A stretch of DNA of 64,000 nt from Rubripirellula amarantea (GTDB lineage: Bacteria > Planctomycetota > Planctomycetia > Pirellulales > Pirellulaceae): positions 186,001 through 250,000 of the forward strand of contig NZ_SJPI01000001.1 in NCBI RefSeq assembly GCF_007859865.1, given 5' to 3'. Shown piece by piece: positions 8,946-18,277 of the stretch. Position numbers and translations under genes: made by a program. Below the pieces are notes generated by a model, which was given only the letters and a program-made list of their open reading frames with translations, searched no databases and was not told where the DNA came from. How positions within the stretch are numbered: position 1 is the first letter of the stretch; the number at the start of each line of letters is the position of its first letter.

Positions 8946-10088
8946 ATGCAACCTTTCGATTTTCAACCGCGAACACGGATCATCTTCGGTGAAGGCTCCA
9001 TCTCTCGACTCGGTGAATTAGCAGCGTCCTACCGTCCGTCTTGCGTGTTGGTCGTCAGTGATCGAGGAATCATGGAAGCCGGGCACGATGCCGCGGCGGT
9101 AGGTTCCCTTCGCGATGCAGGATTGAGAGTCGAATCGTTTCATGACTTTGCCGAGAACCCTACGTCCGACATGGTTGACGCAGGCGTTCGCAAGGCGGCA
9201 GACGTCAAACCAGACTTGTTGGTCGGGCTCGGTGGCGGGTCGAGTATGGATTGTTGCAAGGGCATCAACTTCGTTTATTCCTGCGGCGGAACGATTCATG
9301 ACTATCACGGCGTTGGTAAAGCCACCAGCGACTTGTTGCCGATGATCGCAATTCCCACCACTTCCGGCACAGGCAGTGAAGCTCAATCGTTTGCGTTGAT
9401 CAGCGACGCCAAGACTCATGTGAAGATGCCCTGTGGAGACGCCCGTGCCGCATGCAAGGTCGCCATCCTGGACCCCGTGCTCACCATGACTCAGCCTGCT
9501 CGAGTGACGGCCTTAACTGGCATCGATGCCATTTCACATGCTCTTGAAACCTTTGTTACGCGGCGGCGAAACCTGATGTCCGTCACGTTCAGCAAACGTG
9601 CGATTGGAATGTTGGCAGAGGGCTTTCCCAAGGTTCTATCGAATCCCAAAGACCTGCAAGCTCGAGGCCAAATGCAACTGGGTGCTTGTTTAGCTGGCAT
9701 GGCGATCGAGACCTCGATGCTCGGCGCCGCTCACGCAACGGCTAATCCGTTAACGGCCCGTTACAACATCACCCATGGACAAGCGGTTGGCATGATGTTG
9801 CCACCGGTGATTCGGATGAACGCGAGCGAGCACGCGGATTGGTATGCTGAAATTGTGCAAGAGATCGCGCCGAGTATCGCTCGAACCGATGCGACCGAAT
9901 ACCTCGCAACTCAGGTGACTCGTTGGCTAGAACTAGCTGGCTTGGCGACGACCCTGACGCAGTTAGATATCCAGGAATCTTCGATTGAAGCGATGGCTCA
10001 GGATGCTCTTCAACAGTGGACGGGGACTTTCAACCCGGTTTCGCTAACATCAGAGCGAGTTACGGAACTCTATCGCTCGGTTCTCTAG
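8946..10088 (+). CDS. Iron-containing (group III) alcohol dehydrogenase
   Basis: A 380-residue NAD(P)-dependent, metal-dependent alcohol dehydrogenase of the Fe-ADH family, which interconverts alcohols and aldehydes or related substrates. The Rossmann part includes LLVGLGGGSSMDCCKGI, and the family hallmark IPTTSGTGSEAQSFALI follows. The metal-binding half shows TGIDAISHALETF and NITHGQAVGMMLP with the expected Asp and His ligands. Length is normal for the family. The ATG at 8946 is chosen; a GTG at 8907 would add 13 residues. No neighbouring gene identifies the substrate. Confidence 0.92.
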   Translation: MQPFDFQPRTRIIFGEGSISRLGELAASYRPSCVLVVSDRGIMEAGHDAAAVGSLRDAGLRVESFHDFAENPTSDMVDAGVRKAADVKPDLLVGLGGGSSMDCCKGINFVYSCGGTIHDYHGVGKATSDLLPMIAIPTTSGTGSEAQSFALISDAKTHVKMPCGDARAACKVAILDPVLTMTQPARVTALTGIDAISHALETFVTRRRNLMSVTFSKRAIGMLAEGFPKVLSNPKDLQARGQMQLGACLAGMAIETSMLGAAHATANPLTARYNITHGQAVGMMLPPVIRMNASEHADWYAEIVQEIAPSIARTDATEYLATQVTRWLELAGLATTLTQLDIQESSIEAMAQDALQQWTGTFNPVSLTSERVTELYRSVL

Positions 10089-10209
10089 CGGACAACAAAT
10101 TTCTAGCCAACGCCAAAAAAAACGCTGAGGCGTTTGCGGTCGGCAGCCAACTGGTTCACAATAAGGAAGCACGGTTCGCTTTCTGGCAACCAGGTCTCTT
10201 TGGTCAACC

Positions 10210-11115
10210 ATGTCCGCAATCGATCCCCCCGAAACGAAAGTCTCCGTCGACAAGCTCGACCCTAAAGAGTCGTTCAATGGGGACCGAAAAACCGAGACTC
10301 ATGCTGGCAAGCCTGGACACTGGCAAACGGTTCGCGTTTCCGACTTGAAACGAAAGCATGTCGATCCCGAAGCCGAACCCGAACAGAAGAAAACTCCGGC
10401 TGAACCCGATCGCAAGGTGGCACTGCACCGGCGGCAAGAACTGGAACATCACCTCAAAAGCAACCCCACGGATTTGTCGTCATTCCTGGAATTGGCGAGA
10501 ATCTATCGTGCCGAACACAAGCCGATTGAAGCCAAACGAGTTCTTCAGCAAGCTATTCAGATTTTCCCCGACGATGCATCACTAGTCTGGGAACTTGAAG
10601 AAGCAATCCTGGCTCGTTCGCTACAGCAACTTCGTGAGGTAAGCGATCTAGCGAGTCGTTTGGATACGGCAGAGACGGATCGCGAACTTAAGCGGTGTCA
10701 GCAAGACTGGGCTCGCCAACGAATCGAAGTTTGTCGAGCACGACTCCGTCGTGAACCGAGCCATGTTCACCTGCGGCTTGCGCTAGGTGAGGCTTTGCAC
10801 GATGCTGGAATGTACGAGAACTCAATCGAAGAACTCGAATCGGTTTTGCAAGACGACGAACATTCACCGGCGGCATATCTCATCCAAGGCAAGTGCTTGC
10901 TTGCGATGAAGAAAGAACTCGACGCCATGGTGAAACTACGAGCTTGCGCGTTGCGGCGCAGTGTCATCGCGCCGGTTCGCACTCGAGTCTTGGCACTCAA
11001 ACTACTTTGCGAAACGGCTGAACGTTTGGGGATCACGCTGACGGCCAAACGATATCGTCAGCAACTTATCATCGCCGAAGAAGAACTTGCCAAATTGACT
11101 CCCGTTAACAGCTAG
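10210..11115 (+). CDS. TPR-containing protein, first gene of the WXG100 unit
   Basis: A 301-residue soluble protein. The first 80 residues are charged and low in complexity (SDLKRKHVDPEAEPEQ). TPR-like helical pairs follow at about 85-125 (LELARIYRAEHKPIEAKRVL, then IFPDDASLVWELEEAI) and about 180-240 (LRLALGEALHDAGMYENSI, then YLIQGKCLLAMKKEL). TPRs mediate protein contacts; no enzymatic motif is visible. The ATG start at 10210 is clear. It precedes the WXG100 gene by only 20 bases and is probably co-transcribed with the next three genes, so it may act as an adaptor or chaperone for them; that is inference. Confidence 0.75.
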   Translation: MSAIDPPETKVSVDKLDPKESFNGDRKTETHAGKPGHWQTVRVSDLKRKHVDPEAEPEQKKTPAEPDRKVALHRRQELEHHLKSNPTDLSSFLELARIYRAEHKPIEAKRVLQQAIQIFPDDASLVWELEEAILARSLQQLREVSDLASRLDTAETDRELKRCQQDWARQRIEVCRARLRREPSHVHLRLALGEALHDAGMYENSIEELESVLQDDEHSPAAYLIQGKCLLAMKKELDAMVKLRACALRRSVIAPVRTRVLALKLLCETAERLGITLTAKRYRQQLIIAEEELAKLTPVNS

Positions 11116-11135
11116 CCTCTGAGGATCGATTCGCA

Positions 11136-11405
11136 ATGAATCAAGCTATCGTCGACCCCGAACAACTGCGCCAATTCGCTGCCCATTTGCATCGTTTCGC
11201 CGATGAATTGAAGCAGCAGTCGACGGGCCTAGCGACTCAGATGAATCAACTCGAGCAAACTTGGCGGGACGAGCAACAACGTAAGTTCAGCGAAGAGTTC
11301 ACTGGGCAAATGCGGCAACTTGCTCGATTGATTAAAACGACCGAAGAGCATGTCCCTTATCTGCTTCGCAAAGCCGAGCAGATTGACGCTTACTTGGGGC
11401 GATAG
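11136..11405 (+). CDS. WXG100-family small helical protein
   Basis: At 89 residues it has the length and layout of WXG100 (EsxA/EsxB-like) proteins: two amphipathic helices joined near the middle by LEQTWRDEQQRKFSEEF, where Trp43 is followed by a conserved-type Phe. The usual W-x-G appears as W-R-D, a variant also common in the family. WXG100 proteins are substrates or partners of type VII secretion ATPases in Gram-positive bacteria and occur in some Gram-negative genomes with less clear roles. GAGGA lies 10 bases before the ATG. No EccC/FtsK-like ATPase is in the window, so secretion is not shown. Confidence 0.75.
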   Translation: MNQAIVDPEQLRQFAAHLHRFADELKQQSTGLATQMNQLEQTWRDEQQRKFSEEFTGQMRQLARLIKTTEEHVPYLLRKAEQIDAYLGR

Positions 11406-11409
11406 CTCA

Positions 11410-11895
11410 GTGAGCAGCAGCAATGTCCGCAATATCGAATCCCTTGAAGCCTTCCAGGCTGGACTGATTCGTCTATCGAGCGATTGGGAACAAGCGATCC
11501 AAGAAGTTCGCATGATGGTTCACCGGGCGGAAGAATACTTTTCCAGTGATCGCCCCGCTTATTGGCGTCGACAAACGCAACTTGCCGAACGCGAATTGAC
11601 GCAAGCCAAGGATGATCTTGTTGTAAAACGGTCTGCACCTCGGGCCGAAGACCGACCGGCAGCTACGGAAGCGGTCAAACGAGTCAAATTAGCCGAAGCT
11701 CGCCTCAGACTCTGCGAAGCGAAGAAACGGGCCGCGAAAAAGTGGTCATTGGAGGTCAAACAGCAATGCGACGACCTGCTTGGTCCCATTGCGGATGTGG
11801 CAGAACATTGCGAAGTGTTGCTTCCTAGTGCCGCAGCGGAATTGCGTCAATTGATCGAGCAGCTCAAACTCTACGCTGACAAGTCCGATACTTAG
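11410..11895 (+). CDS. Helical coiled-coil protein linked to WXG100 gene
   Basis: A 161-residue, almost wholly helical protein without signal or membrane segment. It has Ala-, Glu-, Lys- and Arg-rich heptad stretches (about residues 45-115, with ERELTQAKDDLVVKR and RVKLAEARLRLCEAKKRA). The N-terminal part (LIRLSSDWEQAIQEVRMMV) resembles a second WXG-like hairpin, but this is weak. The GTG at 11410, 4 bases after the WXG100 stop, is chosen as start because it gives tight coupling; an upstream ATG at 11350 would overlap the WXG100 gene. It may form a complex with the WXG100 protein, as EsxA/EsxB-type pairs do; this is inferred from position only. Confidence 0.65.
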   Translation: MSSSNVRNIESLEAFQAGLIRLSSDWEQAIQEVRMMVHRAEEYFSSDRPAYWRRQTQLAERELTQAKDDLVVKRSAPRAEDRPAATEAVKRVKLAEARLRLCEAKKRAAKKWSLEVKQQCDDLLGPIADVAEHCEVLLPSAAAELRQLIEQLKLYADKSDT

Positions 11896-11907
11896 AGCCA
11901 TATTTTG

Positions 11908-13110
11908 ATGACGAATACCTCAACTGATTCTTCCCCTTCCGAAATCTTCGCTTCGCTCGACGACCATCGCGACCAGCCTGATGAAATGCTTGACCAGGCG
12001 ATTGAGCATTTTCGCCAGAGTCGGCGAGCGATGGAAATGTTCGAGGCAATGAAGATGCGTGTTCGGCATCGTCTTGGTCTTCCGCTGATTGTCACCGAGC
12101 ATGATTCGCCTAATTCAGATGCCATTGAACGACAACTCGAAGCTGGACTGCTTGATGCTTGCCGGGCGGCCGGTGCGATGCTGATTGAAGATGGTCATGT
12201 CGGCGAAGGTTGGATGTATTTGCGTCCGGTAGCCGACCTGCAACTCGCTCGCGATCTGATCAACAAGGTTGAGATCAACGAAGAGAACTACGACGAAATG
12301 CTACAGGTGCTGCTGCACGAAGGCGTGGATGTCGGACGAGGATTTCAGGCGATTCTTGAAAATCAAGGCACATGCAATAGCATCACTCTTTTCGAGCAGC
12401 AACTTGTCAGCCGCAGCAAGAGTGATCGTAGCGCCGCGGCAGCACGCCTGCTTGATCACTTTTACAGCGAGTTGTTAACGCTTGTATTGGCAGACGTGGA
12501 AAATCGTGATCAAGAAAACCCGAAAGCATTGAAAGCTGACGGCACTACTGAATCGCTTGCTGAAATCGTTCAATCAAGACCCTGGTTGCTGCAAGATAGT
12601 GGGTACCACCTTGATACCACTCACCTAGCCGCAACCGTTCGGATTGCGTCTGTTTTAGAGACTCCCGAGCAATGGGAAAAGGCTCGCGAATTAGCAGTCT
12701 ACGGACGGAAACTAGATCACCGATTCCAGTATCCCGGCGAAGAGCCGTTCAAGGATTTTTATCCAACTTACGCTGCATACTACGATGTCTTGCTAGGAAA
12801 CAACGTCGAGGCAGGGCTGAAACTGTTTGAACGCAAAGCGAGAACCATGGACGTCGCCGAACACGGCACGACGTGCATTGAAACCTATGTGGACCTTCTT
12901 GATCGAGTGGGGCGTCAACGCGAAGCCATCGAGGTTGCAATTTCGCTTGTGCCCGCTGATATTCCGGCTCAGCGTATCGTGCCTATGCTTTTGGAAATTG
13001 CAGGACGGGCTACCGATGTGTCCGCGTTTGATCCGATCCTGAACTACTGCCAAAGCAAGGACGATGTGCTTGGTTACGCAGCAGTGTTGCACGCGAAAGC
13101 TAAAGCGTAA
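11908..13110 (+). CDS. Unknown protein, last gene of the WXG100 unit
   Basis: A 400-residue soluble protein that I do not recognise. Its middle and C-terminal parts are helix-rich with repeat-like spacing (QWEKARELAVYGRKLDH, ETYVDLLDRVGRQREAIEVA, VLGYAAVLHAKAKA), suggesting a TPR- or HEAT-like solenoid. The N-terminal 60 residues are acidic. There is no signal peptide. ATG at 11908 is chosen (a TTG lies 3 bases upstream); it starts 12 bases after the preceding stop. It is followed by a convergent DEAD-box helicase gene 183 bases away. Confidence 0.7.
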   Translation: MTNTSTDSSPSEIFASLDDHRDQPDEMLDQAIEHFRQSRRAMEMFEAMKMRVRHRLGLPLIVTEHDSPNSDAIERQLEAGLLDACRAAGAMLIEDGHVGEGWMYLRPVADLQLARDLINKVEINEENYDEMLQVLLHEGVDVGRGFQAILENQGTCNSITLFEQQLVSRSKSDRSAAAARLLDHFYSELLTLVLADVENRDQENPKALKADGTTESLAEIVQSRPWLLQDSGYHLDTTHLAATVRIASVLETPEQWEKARELAVYGRKLDHRFQYPGEEPFKDFYPTYAAYYDVLLGNNVEAGLKLFERKARTMDVAEHGTTCIETYVDLLDRVGRQREAIEVAISLVPADIPAQRIVPMLLEIAGRATDVSAFDPILNYCQSKDDVLGYAAVLHAKAKA

Positions 13111-13293
13111 GCGTAGAGGACACAGTCAAAGGCTTCTCCTCGTCCCACATTTCAAACCAGCTTCGAACCTGCGGCTTAAAATTGCGAGCAGTGCACTTTG
13201 CATGATGAGGCAGGGACATAGCTGCGAAGCAAAATTATCGAAACGGGTTTTGCTAACCCTCCAACATCGTTTCCCGAACCCGCCGGTATCGAC

Positions 13294-14535
13294 CTAGCGG
13301 CGGCGTTTTACTTTTCGGTGCATCGGATTGAGCTTGGTGGGGACCTGCTTTTCCTTTTCCTTCACGACAGCAACGGGAACAGGGGCTGCTTCAAATCCGT
13401 CAATCTGGTCACGCTTAAGCTGCTTGTTGATGCGCTGCTCGATGCTGGTCAAGAATTCACCTTCGCCAGGAACGATAAAGGTAAATGCGATACCATCGCG
13501 TCCCATTCGGCCCGTACGGCCGACACGGTGGACATAGTCGTCGCAATCTTGCGGGACGTCGTAGTTGATAATGTGCGAGATCGTGCTGATGTCGATTCCA
13601 CGACCGACGACATCGGTTGCCACCAGTATCTTTAGCTTCCCATCACGCAACCGCTGCAGCACTCGATCTCGCTCACGTTGCTGCATATCGCCGTGCATGC
13701 TACCGCATTCATCGAATTGGTGACTCAGTTGTCGACATAGTCGATCGGTACCGCGCTTGGTCCGACAAAAGACGATCGCTTGAGAAGGTTTTTCTCGGTG
13801 CAATAACTTTTCGAGCAGATCGGATTTCTTATTCTGATCGACCGTGAAATAGTGCTGCTCGATGGTCTCGACAGCCATTTCATTCTTGCTGCAATCAATC
13901 ACCTCTGGTTCGACCATGTAGGATTCAGCGAGTCTGCGGACCGTGGTGGGTAGCGTCGCCGAGAGCAGCAACGTTTGTCGATCTCGTGGGCAATTTCGCA
14001 GAATGCGTTCAATTTGCGGGCGGAATCCGATATCAAGCATGCGATCAGCTTCATCGAGCACCACGCACCAAACCTTATTGGTTCGAAGTGATTTACGTTG
14101 CAGGTGGTCATGCAAGCGACCTGGCGTACCGACGACAATTTGCACGCCGTTTTCCAGTTGCCGAAGCTGACGGGTAATATTCTTACCGCCGGCCAGAACA
14201 GCAATTTCCGTGGGCTCACCATACGCCAGCCTAGCGGCTTCAGCACCGACCTGATCGGCCAGTTCGCGGGTCGGCACGACGATGATCGCCTGCGGATCAC
14301 GACAATCTTCTAAGGAATCGAGCTGTTCCAAGATCGGAATGGAAAAGGCGGCGGTTTTTCCGGTACCCGTGCGAGCTTGGCCGATGACATCAAGACCATC
14401 AAGCGCCAAGGGAATGAGCGCGTGCTGAATCGGCGACGGCTTTTCAAAGCCTGCTTTCTTAAGGGCCCGACGCATCACGGGCGAAAGATCGAGGTCGTCA
14501 AACGACGCTTCTTGCGTTTGTTGTTCCTTATTCAT
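13294..14535 (-). CDS. DEAD-box ATP-dependent RNA helicase
   Basis: A 413-residue RhlE/DeaD-type helicase that unwinds RNA at the cost of ATP, in ribosome assembly, RNA decay or cold response. All core motifs are present: Q motif (FEKPSPIQ, 30-37), Walker A ARTGTGKT (54-61), PTRELA (88-93), TPGR (137-140), DEAD (161-164), SAT (192-194), then in the second RecA-like domain ATDVVGRGID and HRVGRTGRMGRDG. The tail is short and basic (HRKVKRRR), as in RhlE-type enzymes. It is a single gene, convergent with the WXG100 unit and followed leftward by nothing on its strand until that unit. Confidence 0.95.
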   Translation of the reverse strand: MNKEQQTQEASFDDLDLSPVMRRALKKAGFEKPSPIQHALIPLALDGLDVIGQARTGTGKTAAFSIPILEQLDSLEDCRDPQAIIVVPTRELADQVGAEAARLAYGEPTEIAVLAGGKNITRQLRQLENGVQIVVGTPGRLHDHLQRKSLRTNKVWCVVLDEADRMLDIGFRPQIERILRNCPRDRQTLLLSATLPTTVRRLAESYMVEPEVIDCSKNEMAVETIEQHYFTVDQNKKSDLLEKLLHREKPSQAIVFCRTKRGTDRLCRQLSHQFDECGSMHGDMQQRERDRVLQRLRDGKLKILVATDVVGRGIDISTISHIINYDVPQDCDDYVHRVGRTGRMGRDGIAFTFIVPGEGEFLTSIEQRINKQLKRDQIDGFEAAPVPVAVVKEKEKQVPTKLNPMHRKVKRRR

Positions 14536-14618
14536 AGCGAAAGTCTAACGTGATCGAGGCCCGGAGGTAAGCTCGCGTCGTATCTTCACATCGCGACTTT
14601 CCGTTCTGGAACCGCGAA

Positions 14619-15587
14619 TCAGGTCGATTTTCGGCGGGCTGCATAGCGTTTGACCAATTCGTCGATGGTCACGCCGCCCAAAATCACGAGTCCAATGACC
14701 GCATATTCGACGGTCGTCGGCAACCAATCCACCAGCGTGATCGTGTTCTTGAGCACCTGCATGACCCCCGCCCCAATCACAACGCCGATCATTGTTCCCT
14801 CCCCGCCTCGGAGGCTACATCCGCCGAGCACGGCGCCAGCAATCGCATAAAGTTCGAAAAAACTGCCAAAGTCGACTGGCTGGGCACTGCCGATATCGAG
14901 CACCCAGAGGAGTCCGCCTAAACCGCTCATCAAACCGCAAATGACATAGGCCAAGATCGTGATACGGTCGGTCGCGATGCCACTGTAACGAGCTGCCTTT
15001 TCGTTTTGTCCGATCGCCAGCATGTAGCGACCATAAATCGTGTAGTTCAGAAAGATTACCGCTAGCACAACCAGTCCAGCCAAAATCAAACACGGGATCG
15101 GGATTCCAAAGTCGGTTCCGGGCAGGTCCAGCTTCCCCTGCGAAAGCCACCGCAAGGACTTGTACCCGCCCTGAAACCCTTGAGTCTGGTCCTGAACGAT
15201 GCCACGAGTCGCACCGCGGTAAATCAGCAACCCGCATAGCGTCACGATGAAAGGCTGTAGCCGCAGCTTTGTGATCAATAATCCATGGAACAACCCTAGT
15301 GATAGTGAAATCAGCGTGACCAGCAACAGCACGACCGGGACGGGCAATTCATAGTCCACCAAAAACCATGGCGTTAAACATCCCACGAGGCACACCATCG
15401 ATCCGATGGACAAATCAATGCCACCGGTGATGATCACGAACGCCGCTCCAATCGATAGAATGCCAAACAAGGCACTTCGTCGGATTAGGTTTTCGATGTT
15501 GTATTCCGTAAGAAACCGATCGCTCATCATGGCTGTGATGAGGCAAACGAAAACGAGCAAGCCAAAAATGCCAAGGATTTTTTTCAT
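14619..15587 (-). CDS. Ribose/sugar-type ABC transporter permease (RbsC-like)
   Basis: A 322-residue integral membrane permease of the BPD_transp_2 family, with about nine hydrophobic segments. Family landmarks include FVIITGGIDLSIGSMVCLVG (about residues 54-73) and the EAA-like stretch GLMSGLGGLLWVLDIGSAQP. It forms the membrane channel of a class-2 sugar ABC importer with the ATPase encoded 18 bases upstream and the binding protein before that. The order binding protein, ATPase, permease on one strand is standard for such operons. The substrate is not shown by the sequence. Confidence 0.92.
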   Translation of the reverse strand: MKKILGIFGLLVFVCLITAMMSDRFLTEYNIENLIRRSALFGILSIGAAFVIITGGIDLSIGSMVCLVGCLTPWFLVDYELPVPVVLLLVTLISLSLGLFHGLLITKLRLQPFIVTLCGLLIYRGATRGIVQDQTQGFQGGYKSLRWLSQGKLDLPGTDFGIPIPCLILAGLVVLAVIFLNYTIYGRYMLAIGQNEKAARYSGIATDRITILAYVICGLMSGLGGLLWVLDIGSAQPVDFGSFFELYAIAGAVLGGCSLRGGEGTMIGVVIGAGVMQVLKNTITLVDWLPTTVEYAVIGLVILGGVTIDELVKRYAARRKST

Positions 15588-15605
15588 AAGTGCGTGAACT
15601 TTTTC

Positions 15606-17132
15606 TTAGTCTTCGTTAACGGCCAACGTGTGATTCATGCCCGTCGCCAAACGCATGACCGACTCTTCACTGGCTTCATCGCGAGACAGCTCGCCCGACA
15701 ACTGGCCTTCATGCATGACCAACACCCGGTCGGACATGCTAAGCACCTCTTCAAGTTCGCTTGACACAAATAGGATCGCAACACCTTTTTCTGCGAGCTC
15801 TTCCATCAAGCGATAGATTTCCTGCTTCGCACCGATGTCGACGCCGCGGGTCGGTTCGTCGAGTAAAAGCACCTTCGGTTGCATGGCCAGCCATTTGCCA
15901 ATCACAACCTTCTGCTGATTACCACCCGACATGTCTTCAACGGGCTGAAAGTCGTCGGATGCTTTGATTCGCATTTCAGCAGTCATGCGGCGAGACGTTT
16001 CTCGTTCTTGCGAAAGATTGATTCCGATGCCCGCTCGCTTGTTCGCTTCGAGCCCGGGCAGCGAAACGTTTTGCCGGGTTCCCCAAGCTAAGATCAAGCC
16101 CTGCTGCTTTCGATCTTCGGGAACCATAGCTAGTCCCGCATTGATCGCTGCGCGGCAGGACCCGAGCACCAAGTCTTTACCGGCGATACGAATGCTACCC
16201 GAAATCGCTGGTTCCACTCCGAAAATCGCAGCAAGCATCTCGGACCGTCCGGCCCCCACCAATCCCGCAACACCGACCATTTCACCAGCTCGAACGTCAA
16301 AGTTGACTTCATGTTCCGGTGACCGAGTGGTTCTTAGCCCACGGACTTCTAACACCGTGTCACCTACTTCATGGTCACGGCGAGCGTAGAACTGCGAAAT
16401 GTCACGTCCCACCATGCCTTGAACCATCGCATCGTGGTTGATCTCATGCTTGTCGAGCGAACCGACAAAACGACCATCACGCAGAAAGCTGACTCGGTCA
16501 GCCAGTCTTGAAACTTCGTTGAGTCGGTGAGAAATATAAATCACCGTCACATTATCACGCCGAAGCTTTTCGACCACTTCAAACAACGCGTCGGTTTCGT
16601 GCTGCGACAAACTACTCGTTGGCTCATCCATGATCAGCACACGAGCGCGAGTGGATAACGCTTTGGCGATTTCGACAAGCTGCTGCAGCCCAATGGTCAG
16701 ATCGCCGACCTTCGTCGCAGGATCGACATCAAGACCGACCATGTTCAAGAACTCTCGTGAGCGTTTGGTAATCTCAGCGAAATCAATCAACCCGAATTTG
16801 CGAGGCTCCCGTCCAAGAAAGATATTCGCGCCCACGTCCAAGTTGTCAGCAAGATTCAATTCTTGATGAATCAGTGCAACTCCGGTGGAAAGCGCATCTT
16901 GCACACTTCCCAATTCTACCGGTTTTCCATCGTACAGAATCTCGCCTTGATCGGGCGGTTGTACTCCGGCCATGATCTTCATCAGTGTGCTTTTGCCCGC
17001 ACCATTCTCGCCGATCACAGCGTGCACTTCGCCACCGCGAAACGCGAGCGATACATCGTCAAGCGCCGTCACTCCAGCAAATCGCTTGGACAGATGACGG
17101 ACTTCAAGGCGGGCGGGCTGGTCGGTATTCAA
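15606..17132 (-). CDS. Sugar ABC transporter tandem ATPase (RbsA-like)
   Basis: A 508-residue protein with two ABC domains, as in RbsA/MglA. The first has Walker A GENGAGKST, signature LTIGLQQLVEI and Walker B DEPTSSLS. The second has the degenerate Walker A GLVGAGRSEML typical of the family, signature MSGGNQQKVV and DEPTRGVD. No ATG lies upstream of the first Walker A, so translation must begin at a non-ATG codon: TTG at 17132 (11 bases after the upstream stop) is preferred over TTG at 17180, which would overlap the binding-protein gene by 37 bases. It energises the RbsC-like permease. Confidence 0.92.
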   Translation of the reverse strand: MNTDQPARLEVRHLSKRFAGVTALDDVSLAFRGGEVHAVIGENGAGKSTLMKIMAGVQPPDQGEILYDGKPVELGSVQDALSTGVALIHQELNLADNLDVGANIFLGREPRKFGLIDFAEITKRSREFLNMVGLDVDPATKVGDLTIGLQQLVEIAKALSTRARVLIMDEPTSSLSQHETDALFEVVEKLRRDNVTVIYISHRLNEVSRLADRVSFLRDGRFVGSLDKHEINHDAMVQGMVGRDISQFYARRDHEVGDTVLEVRGLRTTRSPEHEVNFDVRAGEMVGVAGLVGAGRSEMLAAIFGVEPAISGSIRIAGKDLVLGSCRAAINAGLAMVPEDRKQQGLILAWGTRQNVSLPGLEANKRAGIGINLSQERETSRRMTAEMRIKASDDFQPVEDMSGGNQQKVVIGKWLAMQPKVLLLDEPTRGVDIGAKQEIYRLMEELAEKGVAILFVSSELEEVLSMSDRVLVMHEGQLSGELSRDEASEESVMRLATGMNHTLAVNED

Positions 17133-17143
17133 GTTCGCGATCG

Positions 17144-18184
17144 CTATTCTTGCCCGAGCGTCTTCTTGAGGTCCGCCCAATACTGATCGACATTCTCTTT
17201 GCGAATTTGCTCGGCGGGAATGTTCAAGAATTTGGAATTGGGAATTCCTAGCTCTTCAAGCGATTGCCCACGAGCAAGCCCCGCTAGAACGCGAACGGAT
17301 TGTCTTCCGTACTCAAAGGGGTTCTGGACCACTGTCCCAAAAACGTGCCCGGCCTGGATTCCGGCGAGTGTTTCATCGGCTTCATCAAACGCGATGACTT
17401 GAATCTTCCCGAGCTTGTCAGCCTGCGTTAACGCTTCCAAAATCAGCGGTGGATTGTACGCGAACAAACCAACCATCCCTTGGATATCAGGGTGCCGCGA
17501 CATCACGTCCTCAACATTAGCTTTGGCGGCACTGAAATTGGTCTTATCAGTGTACGTGCCAACGATGTTCCATTTGCCTTCAACGATTGCAGCATCTGGT
17601 GGATCCATTCGAGAAGCATCCTCGCTACGATCGAGCATTGCATCGATCACACCTTGTCGGCGACGACGGGCATTGTCTTGGTCCATGCGACCGATAAACA
17701 GCGCAACCTTTCCACCTTCTGGCATCGCTTCTTTGACAAGTTCACCACACAAACGTCCCGCCAAATAATTGTCCATCCCGATGTAACATTCGCGATCAGA
17801 TCCAGGTGCGTCACTGTCGTGCGTGATCAAGTGAGTGTGCTGAGCGGCTTTATTGAGCAAGTCGATTTGGTTGTCTGGGTCAATCGCCGTAATCGCAATT
17901 CCATCAACCCCCTTTGTGATCAAGTCTTCGATCATGCGAGTTTGGTCGGTAATCCCTTCGGTGGGCATTAGGACTTCGACGTCTGAATCGAATTCCTGTC
18001 CCCCTTTTTCGACGCCTGCTTTGGCAATCACCCAAAACGACGCAACGCAATTGGTCACATAAGCAACCGAAGGCCGTTCACCGCTAGTTTCAGATGGGTT
18101 TCCAGAACTAGATGTCGACGACGAGCGACCTGAACAACCGACCGCAAGCGACGCGACAAGTAAGCAACTTAGAAATCGTTTCAT
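17144..18184 (-). CDS. Sugar-binding lipoprotein of ABC importer (RbsB-like)
   Basis: A 346-residue periplasmic binding protein of the Peripla_BP_4 type. The ATG at 18184 gives a lipoprotein signal MKRFLSCLLVASLAVGC with lipobox LAVGC; an upstream start at 18241 would bury this signal and is rejected. The mature part reads SVAYVTNCVASFWVIAKAG and later ITKGVDGIAITAIDPDN and IQVIAFDEADETLAGI, typical of ribose/galactose-binding folds. It captures the substrate outside the inner membrane for the permease/ATPase encoded next. It is preceded by two hairpins that separate it from the Gfo/Idh gene on the same strand. Confidence 0.92.
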   Translation of the reverse strand: MKRFLSCLLVASLAVGCSGRSSSTSSSGNPSETSGERPSVAYVTNCVASFWVIAKAGVEKGGQEFDSDVEVLMPTEGITDQTRMIEDLITKGVDGIAITAIDPDNQIDLLNKAAQHTHLITHDSDAPGSDRECYIGMDNYLAGRLCGELVKEAMPEGGKVALFIGRMDQDNARRRRQGVIDAMLDRSEDASRMDPPDAAIVEGKWNIVGTYTDKTNFSAAKANVEDVMSRHPDIQGMVGLFAYNPPLILEALTQADKLGKIQVIAFDEADETLAGIQAGHVFGTVVQNPFEYGRQSVRVLAGLARGQSLEELGIPNSKFLNIPAEQIRKENVDQYWADLKKTLGQE

Positions 18185-18243
18185 AAAGAATTCGATCGGG
18201 ACGATCGTCGTTGAGAAGGAATTCACTGAACGTAAATTCAAAA

Positions 18244-18277
18244 GACGGGGCGATGCAAAAGACAGGGCGATTCAAAG
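18244..18277. repeat. Tandem 17-base imperfect direct repeat upstream of the sugar ABC operon
   Basis: GACGGGGCGATGCAAAA (18244-18260) is followed directly by GACAGGGCGATTCAAAG (18261-18277), 14 of 17 bases identical. It lies 60-94 bases upstream of the binding-protein ATG, a usual place for regulator sites. The second copy overlaps the left arm of the hairpin at 18266-18293. Confidence 0.4.

Noticed and set aside
10120-10135. AAACGC-TGAG-GCGTTT hairpin next to a run of eight A
   Set aside because: The T-tract would lie on the minus strand, while the genes on both sides are on the plus strand, so it is not a convincing terminator for either.
13245-13259. GGGTT-TTGCT-AACCC stem between the WXG100 unit and the helicase gene
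   Set aside because: Only a five-base stem with no T-tract on either strand; too weak to call a terminator.
17132-17180. Longer ATPase reading frame overlapping the sugar-binding protein gene
   Set aside because: The TTG at 17180 would add 16 residues without family similarity and overlap the upstream gene by 37 bases; the TTG at 17132 fits better.
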